Source: Anaeromyxobacter oryzae
Lineage (GTDB): Bacteria; Myxococcota; Myxococcia; Myxococcales; Anaeromyxobacteraceae
Assembly: GCF_023169945.1 (NCBI RefSeq)
Contig: NZ_AP025591.1
Span: 3,282,481 to 3,346,480 of the forward strand
Direction of reading: 5' to 3'
Length of the DNA: 64,000 nt
Part shown: piece after piece, positions 1 through 9,350 of the stretch
Numbering within the stretch: position 1 is the first letter of the stretch
How the letters are laid out: each line of letters starts with the position of its first letter
Made by a program: the position numbers and the translations under genes
Notes under the pieces: model-generated
The model's input: only the letters and a program-made list of their open reading frames with translations
Databases searched by the model: none
Told to the model about the DNA's origin: nothing

Positions 1-2900
1 AACTTCTGCTCCAGGGTCATGAGGACGGCCTTCAGGTGATCACCGGTGCGGCTGCGGCGCTCGAGCTCGATCGCCTTCGGATCGACCGGCACGAACTTCT
101 CGTCCGGCGTGATCTTGAAGAGCGGCTGGCCCTTCGAGACGACCGTCCCGTCGCCGCCGGTCATGATGATCTTGTCGACGGTGCCGGAGAACGGCGCCCG
201 GACCGTGTTGAACATCTTCATGACCTCGATGATGTAGAGCGGCTGGCCCTTGTCGAAGTGCTGGCCCTCCGTCACGAACGGCGGGCGGCCCGGGGCCTCC
301 TGCCGGTAGAACATGCCGCCGAAGGCGGCGACGATCTCGTCGGCCTTGGTCGACGGGGGCGGCACGAGGATCTTCTTCATCCGCGCCTGCAGGTCCGGAT
401 CGTTCAGGTACGCGGGGATGGTGACGTCGAGGTTGGTCTCGACGCGGAAGTCGAAGAACTTCACCGCCTCCGCGATCATGAAGAGCAGCCCGAGCAGCTC
501 GTTGCCGGCCTCGTAGCCGAGGTGCGCCGCGCGGATCTTGCCCCAGGTCTCGGCGTCGTAGCCGCCCTGCGGCGCCTCGCTCTTCAGGATCTCGTTGAGC
601 TTGTAGAACTCGTCCTTCTGGAGGCCGAACGTCTTGCGGAGCTCCTGGTAGAAGCGGATCGACTTCTTGAGCAGCTCGTCGTCGTGCTGCCAGATCACCT
701 CGGCGGCGGGCGCCTTGGGATCGTAGGCCATGTTCAGGTACTGGTACGTGTCGTTGAGGACGCCCAGCGGGTTGCGCAGCCAGAGCAGCTTGCCGTTCTC
801 GATCCGGTACTGGTTCCGGTTGAGCGAGAGCCACCCGGCGAACAGGTGCGGATCTTCGAGCAGCTTCTCCATCGGTCGGGTGAGGAGCGTCGCCTTCCGG
901 TCGAGCACCTCGGCCAGGGCCTTCGCCACCGACGGATCCTCGCCGGCGACCTGCTTCGCGTAGTGCTTCTTCATCTCCGCGAACGCGAACGCGACGTCGA
1001 GCTTGTTCGCCTCCTCCTTCAGCTGGCCCACCAGCGTGAGGTACGGGACGACGAAGCGCGTCGTCGGCTTCGCCATCACGTTCTGGCCGATGAACCAGTT
1101 CACGAGGCCGTAGTGGAACTGGAGGTTCGTGGCGAGCTGGATGCCGCGGAGGCTCGTCCTCCCGAGGACGCGCGAGAGCTGGTGGTAGCTGTCGAGCCGG
1201 TCGTCGCCCTTCGTGAGGAGCAGGGCGATGTTCGAGTCGTACGCGCCCGCGACCCGGTACCGCATGAACATGCCGGTGTCGGGGTTCACGAGGCAGATGC
1301 CCTGGTCGTCGCGGATCTCGCCGTCGATGGGCTTCGACCAGAACCGGATGAGGCCGCCGGCGTGGGGCGAGAGCGACGCGTCGGTGGCGTTGAGCCGGGC
1401 CTCCGCCGCGGCGCCGAACCGCGGGATGCGCGTGGGCTTGGGGAGCCGCTCCTTGTGCCGCGCGAGGAGCGCCATCGCCTCGACCAGCGACTCGACCACG
1501 AAGGAGTCCTTCGGGTCCTGCGGGTTCGTGAACTGGAGGCTGTAGCAGAGCTCCGTCACCCGGTGCTCGACCTGGATCCGGGTGTTGACCTCCATGAAGT
1601 AGTACCGGTCGCGGTCGACGATGCACTCGAACGTCGAGGCGGAGTCGAGGCCGACGGCCTGGCCGAACCGGGCGGCGTCGTCCTCCATCCGCTTCAGGAT
1701 CTCGAGGTCCGTCTGGAGCGACTTCGCCTCCTCCTTCCTGCCGGCCTTCTCCGCCCGGGCGATGGCGGCGGCGAGGCCCTCCTGCGTCACGGAGATCTCG
1801 AGCAGCTTCTGCTCGTGCATCTGCAGCGAGCAGTCGCGGCCGCCGAGCGACACGCACCACTTGCCGTTGCCGAGGAGCTGGATCTCGTTGTGGCGGGTCT
1901 GCTCGATGTTGAGCTCGATGAGGACGTTCTTGTTGTCGCCGACGCCGGTCGCCTTGACCTCGTTCAGCACCTCGCGCACGAGCGCGGGCGCCTCGGCCGC
2001 CGCCTCCTCGATGAGCTTCGGGTCGCTCGGGTCCTTCGCGGTGAGGAGCGCACCGCCGAGGATGCGCTGGCCCTTGCCGCCGCCGCCGCCGATGGCCTTG
2101 AGGCGCACGCGGCTCGCCGGGTACTTCTCGAACATCTGGGCGACCTCGAGCCGCACCTGCTCCCCGAGCTCCTCGATGGAGAACAGGTCCATCCCCTTGG
2201 CGTACGACGCCGCCAGGATGTGATCCGCGAGCTCCTCGAGCGGCAGCTTCTCGTTCTTCAGGATCTTCGGATCGATGTCGAACTCGCGGGCCTCGACGAC
2301 GAGCATGAGCTTCTTGCGCGTGTCGAACTTCCGGAGGAGCGTCCGCGCCGTCACGTTGTTGATGCCGGGCGTGACGCTGACCTTCACCTCGAGCGCGGTG
2401 CGCTTCGCCTCGTCCTTCTTGCCGGCGCGCGCCTGCGTGATCGAGTTCGGGCCGATGAACTTGAGGCCGGCGCGCTCGATCGTCGCCACGAACTCCTCGT
2501 CCTCGGCCATGAAGCCGTAGCCGGCGAACACGGAGTCGTACCCGTTGTCCTTGGCGATCTGGACGATCTGGTTCATCCGCTCGACGCGCTCCTCCTTCGA
2601 CGCGCCGGAGTAGTCGGGGACGCGGTGGACGCGGCTGTTGTCGGTGAGCTGGCGGAGCTCGGGCGCGAGCGCGTTCGGGTAGACGATCGAGTCCTTCTCG
2701 GAGAGCAGGATCCCGTAGTGCCGGATCCCCATCTCCTCGAAGACGTCCATCGCCTCCTTGCGGATCGGGCCGCGGCAGACGATGAGCGGCTTCAGGTCCT
2801 CGCAGGCGAAGGAGCGCACCCACGCCGACTCGGACTTGCCGAGGCGGCGGTCCCGGTGGACGAGCGGGTTCGACTTGTAGGTATCAACGGTCGGAGCCAT
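1..2900 (-). CDS. acyl-CoA carboxylase, fused biotin carboxylase + BCCP subunit (partial, 3' end outside window)
   Basis: At least 966 residues are visible and the frame is open to the window edge. The N-terminal half has biotin carboxylase/ATP-grasp features: the Gly-rich ATP loop IGGGGGKGQR and the EVNTRIQVEH motif. The C-terminal part carries a lipoyl/BCCP domain with biotinylation site EVMKM, modified Lys about residue 895 (bases 216-218). It would carboxylate its own biotin with bicarbonate and ATP and pass the carboxyl to the carboxyltransferase encoded immediately upstream (49-bp gap, same operon). The protein is much longer than a simple AccC or PccA (about 450-670 residues), because a long region separates the ATP-grasp and biotin domains. 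The start is the ATG at 2900, with MAPTVDTYKSN as N-terminus. The acyl-CoA substrate cannot be read from the sequence. Confidence 0.9.
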   Translation of the reverse strand, partial: MAPTVDTYKSNPLVHRDRRLGKSESAWVRSFACEDLKPLIVCRGPIRKEAMDVFEEMGIRHYGILLSEKDSIVYPNALAPELRQLTDNSRVHRVPDYSGASKEERVERMNQIVQIAKDNGYDSVFAGYGFMAEDEEFVATIERAGLKFIGPNSITQARAGKKDEAKRTALEVKVSVTPGINNVTARTLLRKFDTRKKLMLVVEAREFDIDPKILKNEKLPLEELADHILAASYAKGMDLFSIEELGEQVRLEVAQMFEKYPASRVRLKAIGGGGGKGQRILGGALLTAKDPSDPKLIEEAAAEAPALVREVLNEVKATGVGDNKNVLIELNIEQTRHNEIQLLGNGKWCVSLGGRDCSLQMHEQKLLEISVTQEGLAAAIARAEKAGRKEEAKSLQTDLEILKRMEDDAARFGQAVGLDSASTFECIVDRDRYYFMEVNTRIQVEHRVTELCYSLQFTNPQDPKDSFVVESLVEAMALLARHKERLPKPTRIPRFGAAAEARLNATDASLSPHAGGLIRFWSKPIDGEIRDDQGICLVNPDTGMFMRYRVAGAYDSNIALLLTKGDDRLDSYHQLSRVLGRTSLRGIQLATNLQFHYGLVNWFIGQNVMAKPTTRFVVPYLTLVGQLKEEANKLDVAFAFAEMKKHYAKQVAGEDPSVAKALAEVLDRKATLLTRPMEKLLEDPHLFAGWLSLNRNQYRIENGKLLWLRNPLGVLNDTYQYLNMAYDPKAPAAEVIWQHDDELLKKSIRFYQELRKTFGLQKDEFYKLNEILKSEAPQGGYDAETWGKIRAAHLGYEAGNELLGLLFMIAEAVKFFDFRVETNLDVTIPAYLNDPDLQARMKKILVPPPSTKADEIVAAFGGMFYRQEAPGRPPFVTEGQHFDKGQPLYIIEVMKMFNTVRAPFSGTVDKIIMTGGDGTVVSKGQPLFKITPDEKFVPVDPKAIELERRSRTGDHLKAVLMTLEQK

Positions 2901-2949
2901 CGGTCTCTATCTCCAGTCTTGGATCGAGTCGGGTCGTTCCGACGGACGC

Positions 2950-4674
2950 CTAGTGGAACTCGCGCTGCGGGCCGGACATGGGCGACGGCTTGTAGTGCCG
3001 GAGCAGGAACTTGATGTTCTCGCCGAGCACCTTGCGGAGATCGGTCGGCATCACGAGCGACGAGATCGAGCCGAGCGCGAGGCCCTCCTTCGGGTTCATG
3101 AGCTCCTTCTCGTAGCGGCGGTTCAGCGCGGCCTCCTGCTGCTTCAGCCACTCGCCCGCCTCCTTCTCGGCGTCCTTCTTGGCCTCGGCGCCGTCGAGGC
3201 CGGCGGCGGTGCGCGTCTGGATGCCCTTCTTCACCATCTCGGCCGCGGCGGCGCGCGTCTTCCGGAGCTCGTCCTTGTAGACGAACTCCTTGCCGGCGGG
3301 CCCCATCACCGCGAGGCGCGTCGTGGGCAGCGCGAGCACCAGGTCCGCGCCGGTCGGGTAGTTGTTGTACGACGCATAGGCGCCGCCGAAGGCGTTCCGC
3401 AGGATGAGGAGGATGCGCGGGGTGCGGACGTCGACGATCGCGTCGAGCATCGAGCGACCCGCCCCCACGATCCCGCGCGCCTCCTGCTCGCGACCGGGGA
3501 GGAAGCCGGTCGTGTCCTCCATGAAGATGATCGGGATGTTGTAGATGTTGCAGAAGCGGACGAACCTCGCGATCTTCAGCGCGGAGTCGCAGTCGATCTG
3601 ACCGGAGGCGACGGCGCTGTTGTTCGCGACGAACCCGACCACGTTGCCGCCGAGCCGGCCGAACGCGGTGACGACCTCCTTCGCGCGCTCCGGCTGGATC
3701 TCGAAGTAGTCGCCGTAGTCGCAGACCTGCTGGATGATGATCGACACGTCGAACGGCGTGTTGAAGCCCGTCGGCGAGTTGAACGCCTTCTTGAGCAGGG
3801 TGTTGATCTCCCAGGTCTTGCGGTCGAGCGGATCGCTCGTCTCCTGGTACGGCGCCGAGACGGAGTTGTTGTCCGGGATGTACGCGAGGAGCCGGACCGC
3901 CTGGCGGAGGGCGGCGAGCTCGTCGGCGACGGTGAGGTCGGCGACGCCCGAGGCGCCGTGGACCTTCGGGCCGCCGAGGTCCTCCGGCGAGATGTCCTCG
4001 CCGAGCACCGACTTCACGACGCCCGGGCCGGTGAGGCCGAAGAAGGTCTCCGCCGGCTGGATGAGGAAGCTGCCCTGCCGCGGCAGGTACGAGCCGCCGC
4101 CGGCGTTGAAGCCGAACATGCACATGATCGACGGGACGACGCCGCTGATCTTCCGGAGCGCGGTGAACGCCTCGGCGTAGCCGTCGAGGCCGCCGACGCC
4201 GGCCGGCACGTACGCGCCGGCGCTGTCGTTCATGCCGATGAGGGGGATGCCCTTCTCGCCGGCGAGGCGGAACAGCCGGGCGAGCTTGCTGCCGTTCGTC
4301 GCGTCCATCGAGCCGGCGCGCACGGTGAAGTCGTGCCCGTAGCAGGCGACGTCGCGGCCGTTGATGTTGAGGATGGCGGTGACGAGCGAGGCGCCGTCGA
4401 GGTTGCGGCCCCAGTTCTGGAAGAGGACGTTCGGCTCCTTGTCCGTGAGGACGCGGATCCGCTCCCACACCGTCATGCGCTTCTTCGAGTGCTGCTTCTC
4501 GATCTGGTCGATCGGCACCGAGCGGATGGGGCGCTGGATGAGATCCCAGCCCTCCTTCATCGCCTCCTCGTAGCCGCCGGTCGCGCGGGAGATCTCCCCG
4601 GGGATGTTGAACTCGACCTTCTCGGGCGGATCCAGCGGGTTCGTCAGGATCGGCTTGATCGCTTTCGTCGACAT
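2950..4674 (-). CDS. acyl-CoA carboxylase carboxyltransferase subunit (PccB/MccB type)
   Basis: 574 residues. It is the carboxyltransferase half of a biotin-dependent acyl-CoA carboxylase and transfers the carboxyl group from biotin to an acyl-CoA. Crotonase-fold carboxyltransferase signatures are visible in both halves: [20 protein letters not shown] and [12 protein letters not shown] in the N-domain, [11 protein letters not shown] and [20 protein letters not shown] in the C-domain. The start chosen is the ATG at 4674 ([13 protein letters not shown]), preceded by AAGGGA; the frame is open further upstream but without homology-like sequence. It is the first gene of a two-gene operon with the fused biotin carboxylase/BCCP. 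Substrate (acetyl-, propionyl- or other acyl-CoA) is unresolved. Confidence 0.92.
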   Translation of the reverse strand: MSTKAIKPILTNPLDPPEKVEFNIPGEISRATGGYEEAMKEGWDLIQRPIRSVPIDQIEKQHSKKRMTVWERIRVLTDKEPNVLFQNWGRNLDGASLVTAILNINGRDVACYGHDFTVRAGSMDATNGSKLARLFRLAGEKGIPLIGMNDSAGAYVPAGVGGLDGYAEAFTALRKISGVVPSIMCMFGFNAGGGSYLPRQGSFLIQPAETFFGLTGPGVVKSVLGEDISPEDLGGPKVHGASGVADLTVADELAALRQAVRLLAYIPDNNSVSAPYQETSDPLDRKTWEINTLLKKAFNSPTGFNTPFDVSIIIQQVCDYGDYFEIQPERAKEVVTAFGRLGGNVVGFVANNSAVASGQIDCDSALKIARFVRFCNIYNIPIIFMEDTTGFLPGREQEARGIVGAGRSMLDAIVDVRTPRILLILRNAFGGAYASYNNYPTGADLVLALPTTRLAVMGPAGKEFVYKDELRKTRAAAAEMVKKGIQTRTAAGLDGAEAKKDAEKEAGEWLKQQEAALNRRYEKELMNPKEGLALGSISSLVMPTDLRKVLGENIKFLLRHYKPSPMSGPQREFH

Positions 4675-4915
4675 TGGCGTCCCTTGTTGATGAGGTGATT
4701 CGTCCGAGCGTGAAGCGCGCTTCTCGCCCCGGCGGCCCGATGTGGGTGAACGAGCTTGCCCGAGGTCCCGAGTTGGGAAAAAGGAGCCGGATTCTGACAA
4801 GGTTGGTGGGGGCGGGGCAAGGGCTCACGGGTGGCGCCCGCCCGATCGTTCGTGGACTTTTCCCGTCCGCGACGCGCGTGACGCGCGGCGGCACGGAGGG
4901 CGGCAGGAGGAACGG

Positions 4916-5239
4916 ATGGCAGACCTGATCGTCGAGGATCTCACCACCGGCAGCGGCGCCGAGGCGCGGAGGGGCGACACCGTCGAGGTGCACTACCGCG
5001 GCACGCTGGAGAGCGGGCAGGTGTTCGACCAGTCGCACGGCCGCGGACCGTTCGCGTTCCGGCTCGGTGCGGGCGAGGTGATCAAGGGCTGGGACCAGGG
5101 CGTCGCCGGCATGCGCGTCGGCGGGCGACGCCAGCTCACCATCCCGCCGGAGCTCGCGTACGGCAGCCGCGGCTTCGCGGGCCTCATCCCGCCGATGGCG
5201 ACGCTCGTCTTCGAGGTGGAGCTGCTCCGGATCGTGTGA
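4916..5239 (+). CDS. FKBP-type peptidyl-prolyl cis-trans isomerase
   Basis: 107 residues, a single minimal FKBP domain. It catalyses cis-trans isomerisation of X-Pro bonds and may act as a folding helper. The conserved FKBP sequence is present: VEVHYRGTLESGQVFDQS, VIKGWDQGVAGM and IPPELAYGSRG. No signal peptide, so cytoplasmic. The ATG at 4916 follows a strong ribosome site (GGAGGAA). An in-frame extension from 4742 is open but lacks FKBP similarity. It is divergent from the carboxyltransferase gene across about 240 bp. Confidence 0.95.
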   Translation: MADLIVEDLTTGSGAEARRGDTVEVHYRGTLESGQVFDQSHGRGPFAFRLGAGEVIKGWDQGVAGMRVGGRRQLTIPPELAYGSRGFAGLIPPMATLVFEVELLRIV

Positions 5240-5269
5240 GCGGCCCGGACGCTCCGGCGCGCTCGTCGC

Positions 5270-5890
5270 CTAGTGCATCGCCGGCGCGCCGCCGGTGCCC
5301 GCCTCGGCGATGGGGCCGAGCGCGGCGCGGCTCACCCGCTCGCGCCCGGTCACCGCGCGCGCTCCGCGGGAGAGGAGCCACCCGAGCCCCTTCACCGCGT
5401 CGCGCCCGAGGCGCGCGACCCCCTGGCCCGAGAAGAGCGCGGGCGCCTCGGCCGCGGCGCCGCCGAGCGTCTTCACCCCGACGCCGTGCGCGTAGACGAG
5501 CTCGCCGCCGAGGTACGCCGTGTAGATCGCCGCGCCGGACGCCACGAGCCCGGTCAGCGCGCTCGTGTACGAGGCGCGGTTCCGCGCGCGCCAGGACGCG
5601 ACGCCGAACGCGGCGAGCACGAGCCCGAAGTTCCCGATCCCGTGCAGGAACATCATGTCGCGCGCGTGGTCGGAGCGCGTCTCCACCTCCTGCGACGCGG
5701 CCATGCCCGCGAGCCCGGCGAAGAGCGCGCTGCCCGCGGCCGCCCACCAGAGCGTGCGCCCCGTCCGATCGATCGAGCGGCCAAAGCGCGGCGCCGACGC
5801 GGCGGCGAGATCGACGATCGCCGCCGTCGGCAGGAGCGTCAGCGGCATGTGGATCACGGACGGGTGCAGCTCGTGCGTACGCATCGCCAT
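5270..5890 (-). CDS. DUF2231-type integral membrane protein
   Basis: 206 residues. After a short N-terminus starting MAMRTHELHPSVIHMPL there are about four hydrophobic segments: around residues 12-30, 45-60, 80-97 and 105-130. The LHPSVIHMPL stretch is typical of DUF2231 membrane proteins, whose function is unknown. The C-terminal 70 residues are soluble and less conserved. The ATG at 5890 has GGGGGG 8 bp upstream; a second Met lies 2 codons in. It is convergent with the FKBP gene, 30 bp apart. No biochemical role can be inferred. Confidence 0.75.
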   Translation of the reverse strand: MAMRTHELHPSVIHMPLTLLPTAAIVDLAAASAPRFGRSIDRTGRTLWWAAAGSALFAGLAGMAASQEVETRSDHARDMMFLHGIGNFGLVLAAFGVASWRARNRASYTSALTGLVASGAAIYTAYLGGELVYAHGVGVKTLGGAAAEAPALFSGQGVARLGRDAVKGLGWLLSRGARAVTGRERVSRAALGPIAEAGTGGAPAMH

Positions 5891-5994
5891 GGAACGTTCC
5901 CCCCGGAACCACGGTGCGGACCGGCGATCCGGCGCGCAACGGAGACCCGTCCGCCCTGCCGGACGGACGCCGTGCGTTCCGCGGATGTGCGAGC

Positions 5995-6201
5995 ATGCCG
6001 GCCATGGCTCGGCAAGCGAAGGGACCCCTGCCCGATCTGCGGGACACCGGGCGACGCTATCTCGACGGCACCCGGGGCGCGCGCCTCGCGAGCCCCGGCG
6101 TCGAGCGCTTCGTCCGTCCGCGGCGGCGCGGTCCGGCGCTCGCGGCCGCGGGCGTCGCGCTCGTGGCGGCCCTCGTCGCGGCGATGCTCCTGCTCCGCTG
6201 A
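5995..6201 (+). CDS. small single-pass membrane protein, hypothetical
   Basis: 68 residues: a charged, Arg-rich cytosolic N-terminal part and one hydrophobic C-terminal segment (about residues 48-67) ending at the stop, so it looks like a tail-anchored protein. Divergent from the DUF2231 gene, starts 105 bp apart. No clear ribosome-binding site precedes the ATG at 5995; an alternative ATG lies at 6004. I recognise no family. Codon use matches its neighbours (GC-rich third positions), which supports coding. Confidence 0.45.
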   Translation: MPAMARQAKGPLPDLRDTGRRYLDGTRGARLASPGVERFVRPRRRGPALAAAGVALVAALVAAMLLLR

Positions 6202-6222
6202 GGCGGAGCACCGGAGACACGA

Positions 6223-6254
6223 GAGCCCGGCCCCTCGTACGAGGAACCGGGCTC
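6223..6254 (-). terminator. intrinsic terminator of the cold-shock gene
   Basis: An 8-bp outer stem (GAGCCCGG / CCGGGCTC, 6223-6230 and 6247-6254) encloses an inner palindrome CCTCGTACGAGG. It lies about 27 bases beyond the cold-shock stop codon and could also stop transcription of the small membrane gene from the other side. Confidence 0.6.
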
Positions 6255-6280
6255 GAACGCGCGCTGCTGGGCGCGAGGTG

Positions 6281-6484
6281 CTAGGCCTTGCGGACGTTCG
6301 CGGCCTGGAGGCCCTTCGGCCCCTTCACCACGTCGAACTCCACCTTCTGCCCCTCGGCGAGGCTCTTGAACCCGTCGCCCTGGATCGCGCTGTAGTGGCA
6401 GAAGACGTCCTCACCACCGTTGTCCTGCGTGATGAAGCCGAACCCCTTCGCGTCGTTGAACCACTTCACGGTGCCGGTGGCCAT
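6281..6484 (-). CDS. csp: cold-shock domain protein (CspA family)
   Basis: 67 residues, the full usual length of a CspA-type protein. It binds single-stranded RNA/DNA as a nucleic-acid chaperone in the cytoplasm. RNP1 is KGFGFIT and RNP2 is DVFCHYSAI (usually DVFVHFSAI), so one cysteine replaces the usual valine. The gene stands alone, with a terminator after it and a strong hairpin in its likely 5' leader (6528-6552). Whether it responds to cold cannot be told from sequence. Confidence 0.97.
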   Translation of the reverse strand: MATGTVKWFNDAKGFGFITQDNGGEDVFCHYSAIQGDGFKSLAEGQKVEFDVVKGPKGLQAANVRKA

Positions 6485-6527
6485 TCACAAACTCTTTTCG
6501 TCGTGACGATCCGCCGAGATGACGTTC

Positions 6528-6552
6528 GGTCCAACCGAACAATCGGTGGACC
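6528..6552 (-). promoter_or_regulatory. stem-loop upstream of the cold-shock gene
   Basis: GGTCCA-A-CCGA / TCGG-TGGACC: ten base pairs with one bulged base and a 4-base loop, 44 bp before the ATG on the leader side. It could be an RNA structure in the 5' leader or a dyad operator. It reads well on both strands, so sequence alone does not decide between the two. Confidence 0.45.
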
Positions 6553-6628
6553 AAATTCGTGTATCCGAAAATAACGAAAGCGTCGAGGGCGGGTCCCTGA
6601 CCGGGGTCGGGCGTTCGGCCGCGGTGCG

Positions 6629-7810
6629 TTACGCCGCCGCCTCGCGCCCCGCGGCGGCGGCCGGCCCGCGCCGCGTGTCGGCCGGCTGGGCGTCGGCCTC
6701 GGCGGCGAGCCGGTTCTCGAGATCGCCCAGGATCTCCGCGGCGGAGGGCAGCTGCTCCACGTCGCGCTCGCCGATCCGGACGAGGCTCTGGCCGGTGTAG
6801 AAGAGGCCGTTCTCGGTGTCGCCGTTCACCGCCGCGGCGAGCAGCGCGTCGGCGATGCAGAAGCTCTCCTTGAAGTTCGACGCCCGGCACTTGCAGAGCC
6901 CCTCGCCGAGGCACTCGATGCAGGAGCTCTTGCGGCCCTGGAAGCCGTCCGGGCCGAAGTACCAGCGCTTCGACTTCGGGGGCACCACCTCACCGCGCGC
7001 GAGCTTCTCGGTGAACGCGTTGCGGACCGCGCGCGCCTTCATCCCCTTCACGCAGCTCGTGATGATGACGACGTCCTCGGCCGTCTTGCCGAGGTGCATG
7101 TCCTTGAACGCGGGGTGGACGTCGCCGTCGGAGCAGGCGAGGAACCGCGTCGCCATCTGGACGCCCGCGGCGCCCTGGGCGAGGAACCTCGAGACGTCGG
7201 ACGCGTCGACGCCGCCCGCGGCCACGACCGGGAGCGACGTCGCGGCGACGACCTCCTCGACGAGCGACGGCAGCGGGTGGCCGATGTCGCCGATGTGGCC
7301 GCCGGCCTCGGCGCCCTCGGCGACGAGCCAGTCCGCGCCCCACTTCTCGTACATCGCCGCGAGGCGGCCGGAGGAGACGATACCGACGAACGGCACGCCG
7401 CCCTCCTTGCACCAGCGGACGATCTCGCGAGAGATGCCGGCGCCCTGCACGATGAAGGAGACCTTCTCCTCGATCGCGATCCTCGCGTTCCGCTCGAAGT
7501 CGCCCTTGTTGATGGCGGCCATGAGGTTCAGGCCGAAGTAGCCGCCGGGCGCTTCGCGCTTCGCGCGCCGGATCTCGCCCCGGAGCTGCGCGTCGGTCTT
7601 CACGACGGCCGAGATCGTGCCGACGCCCACGAGGCGCGCGCCGCGGTGGGCGGCGACCTTGCCGGCGAGCCCGTCCGAGGCGTGGATCCCCATCCCGCCC
7701 TGGACGAGCAGGCGCCGGCCGGAGCCGACGATCCCCTCGATCGCCGCGCGGTCGAGCCGCGGCGCAGGCGGAAGGGTCTCCGTCGCGAGGACGGTGGGGT
7801 CGCCGATCAT
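6629..7810 (-). CDS. nitronate monooxygenase / 2-nitropropane dioxygenase-like FMN flavoprotein
   Basis: 393 residues. It belongs to the NPD/FabK TIM-barrel flavoproteins, which oxidise nitronates or act as NAD(P)H-dependent enoyl reductases. Visible family features: VQGGMGIHAS near residue 36, the AGAGISREI-like FIVQGAGISRE, EGAEAGGHIGDIG (catalytic-loop region) and PVVAAGGVDASDV followed by GAAGVQMATRFLA (FMN phosphate site). After the barrel there is a small cysteine cluster (CIECLGEGLCKC, about residues 300-311), which suggests a metal site absent from the shortest homologues. Isolated gene; substrate unknown. Start ATG 7810. Confidence 0.85.
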   Translation of the reverse strand: MIGDPTVLATETLPPAPRLDRAAIEGIVGSGRRLLVQGGMGIHASDGLAGKVAAHRGARLVGVGTISAVVKTDAQLRGEIRRAKREAPGGYFGLNLMAAINKGDFERNARIAIEEKVSFIVQGAGISREIVRWCKEGGVPFVGIVSSGRLAAMYEKWGADWLVAEGAEAGGHIGDIGHPLPSLVEEVVAATSLPVVAAGGVDASDVSRFLAQGAAGVQMATRFLACSDGDVHPAFKDMHLGKTAEDVVIITSCVKGMKARAVRNAFTEKLARGEVVPPKSKRWYFGPDGFQGRKSSCIECLGEGLCKCRASNFKESFCIADALLAAAVNGDTENGLFYTGQSLVRIGERDVEQLPSAAEILGDLENRLAAEADAQPADTRRGPAAAAGREAAA

Positions 7811-7931
7811 GGAGTCTCCAGGGCGCCGTGGGGATGGGAAAGCCGGCGCGACGGGCGAGACGGTACGGGAGCCGTGTCACCCTCATGTCACGGCACCTGC
7901 GACGCGGCGCGGCACGAAGGGGCACGGTGCG

Positions 7932-7947
7932 CCGATTCGTGAATCGG
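7932..7947. promoter_or_regulatory. short perfect inverted repeat in the divergent intergenic region
   Basis: CCGATTC-GT-GAATCGG lies between the divergent flavoprotein (start 7810) and glycosyltransferase-like gene (start 8034). The size and position fit an operator for a dimeric regulator, but nothing identifies the regulator. Confidence 0.25.
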
Positions 7948-8033
7948 ACACCGATGGAGGCGGATCGGCGGGTCGCGGCGGAAGGTGGGCCGCGGCGCGG
8001 GGGTGGGATACGCTCCGCGCCCGCGAAGACGCC

Positions 8034-9350
8034 ATGCCGGATCGGACGAAAGAGACCCCGCTCGTCGTCGCCGTGGAGATGGGCTACGGCCATCTCCGCG
8101 CCGCGACGCCCCTCGCCGACGCGCTCGGCACCGAGGTGCTGAAGGTCGACGAGCCGCCGCTCGTCGCGGCCGGCGAGGAGCGCCTGTGGGCGCGGGTTCG
8201 CCGCGGGTACGAGGCGATCTCGCGCCTTTCGCAGATCCCGGTGGTGGGGCGTCCGCTCGGGTGGGTCCTCGACTCCTTGACCGACATCCCGCGGCTGTAC
8301 CCGCTCCGCGACCTCTCCGCCCCCACCCACGGGGTCCGCGCGCTCGAGCGGCTCGCCCGGAAGCGGCTCGGGGAGGGGCTCGTCGCGCGCCTCCGCGAGA
8401 CGGGCGCGCCGCTCCTCACGACCTTCTACTCGCCGGCGATCGTCGCCGACCGCGCCGGCCTCGACCGCGTGTTCTGCGTCGTGACGGACTCGGACATCAA
8501 CCGGATCTGGGCGCCGCTCGAGCCGTCGCGCACGCGGATCCGGTACCTCGTCCCGACCCGCCGCGCGGCGCGGCGGCTCCAGGCGTACGGCGTCCCGCCG
8601 GAGCGGATCACCTTCACCGGCTTCCCGCTCCCCGACGCGCTCGTCGGCGGGCCCGGGCTTCCGACGCTGAAGCGGAACCTCGCCGCGCGCCTCGTCCGGC
8701 TCGATCCCTCCGGCGAGTTCCGCCGCTCCGTCCCCGAGGAGCTCGCGCACTTCCTCGGCGCGCTCCCGCGCGAGGAGGAGGGTCGGCCCGCCCTGCTCAC
8801 CTTCGCCGTGGGCGGCGCCGGCGCCCAGGCCGGCATGGCCGAGGCGTTCCTGCCGGGGTTCCGGGGCGCCGTCGAGGCGGGCCGGCTGCGCATCGCGCTC
8901 GTCGCCGGCGTCCGGCCCGAGGTGGAGGCCCGGTTCCGCGAGGCGCTCCACCGCGCCGGGATGGAGGCGCTCGTCGGGGCGGGGGTCGAGATCCTCGCCG
9001 CGCGCGGCTTCCCCGACTACTACGCCCGCTTCAACGCGCTCCTCGCCCGCACCGACGTCCTCTGGACGAAGCCGTCCGAGCTCACGTTCTACGGCGCGCT
9101 CGGGATCCCGCTCGTGCTCGCGCCGCCGGTCGGCGTTCACGAACGGTACAACCGGCGCTGGGCGCGCGAGGGCGGCGCGGGCCTGAAGCAGCGCGAGGCC
9201 CGCTTCGCCTCGGAGTGGCTCGCCGACTGGCTCGCGGACGGGCTCCTCGCCGGCGCGGCCTGGGCGGGCTACATGCACCTGCCGAAGTTCGGCCTCTACC
9301 GGATCCTGGAGGCGGTCGCGCAGGCGCCCGAGGCGCGCGTCGCGCCGTGA
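8034..9350 (+). CDS. glycosyltransferase-like protein (MurG/MGDG-synthase fold), hypothetical
   Basis: 438 residues from the ATG at 8034. The N-terminus (VEMGYGHLRAATPLADAL) resembles the GHxxAA nucleotide-sugar transferase start of MGDG-synthase/MurG-like GT-B enzymes. A later segment (DVLWTKPSELTFYGALGIPLVLAPPVG) matches the C-terminal GT-B acceptor/donor loop, where a Pro-Ser-Glu stretch contacts the sugar nucleotide. No membrane segment or signal peptide. Donor and acceptor are unknown. The stop codon lies in the first unit of a 32-bp tandem repeat, so the extreme C-terminus may have been altered by repeat expansion. Single gene. Confidence 0.65.
   Translation: MPDRTKETPLVVAVEMGYGHLRAATPLADALGTEVLKVDEPPLVAAGEERLWARVRRGYEAISRLSQIPVVGRPLGWVLDSLTDIPRLYPLRDLSAPTHGVRALERLARKRLGEGLVARLRETGAPLLTTFYSPAIVADRAGLDRVFCVVTDSDINRIWAPLEPSRTRIRYLVPTRRAARRLQAYGVPPERITFTGFPLPDALVGGPGLPTLKRNLAARLVRLDPSGEFRRSVPEELAHFLGALPREEEGRPALLTFAVGGAGAQAGMAEAFLPGFRGAVEAGRLRIALVAGVRPEVEARFREALHRAGMEALVGAGVEILAARGFPDYYARFNALLARTDVLWTKPSELTFYGALGIPLVLAPPVGVHERYNRRWAREGGAGLKQREARFASEWLADWLADGLLAGAAWAGYMHLPKFGLYRILEAVAQAPEARVAP

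Noticed and set aside
36-3014. A 992-residue open frame on the plus strand opposite the carboxylase gene, and similar very long frames opposite many other genes
   Set aside because: In DNA this GC-rich the opposite and shifted frames stay open by chance. Their products are Arg/Pro/Leu/Val-biased with no motifs, while the called frames show complete family signatures.
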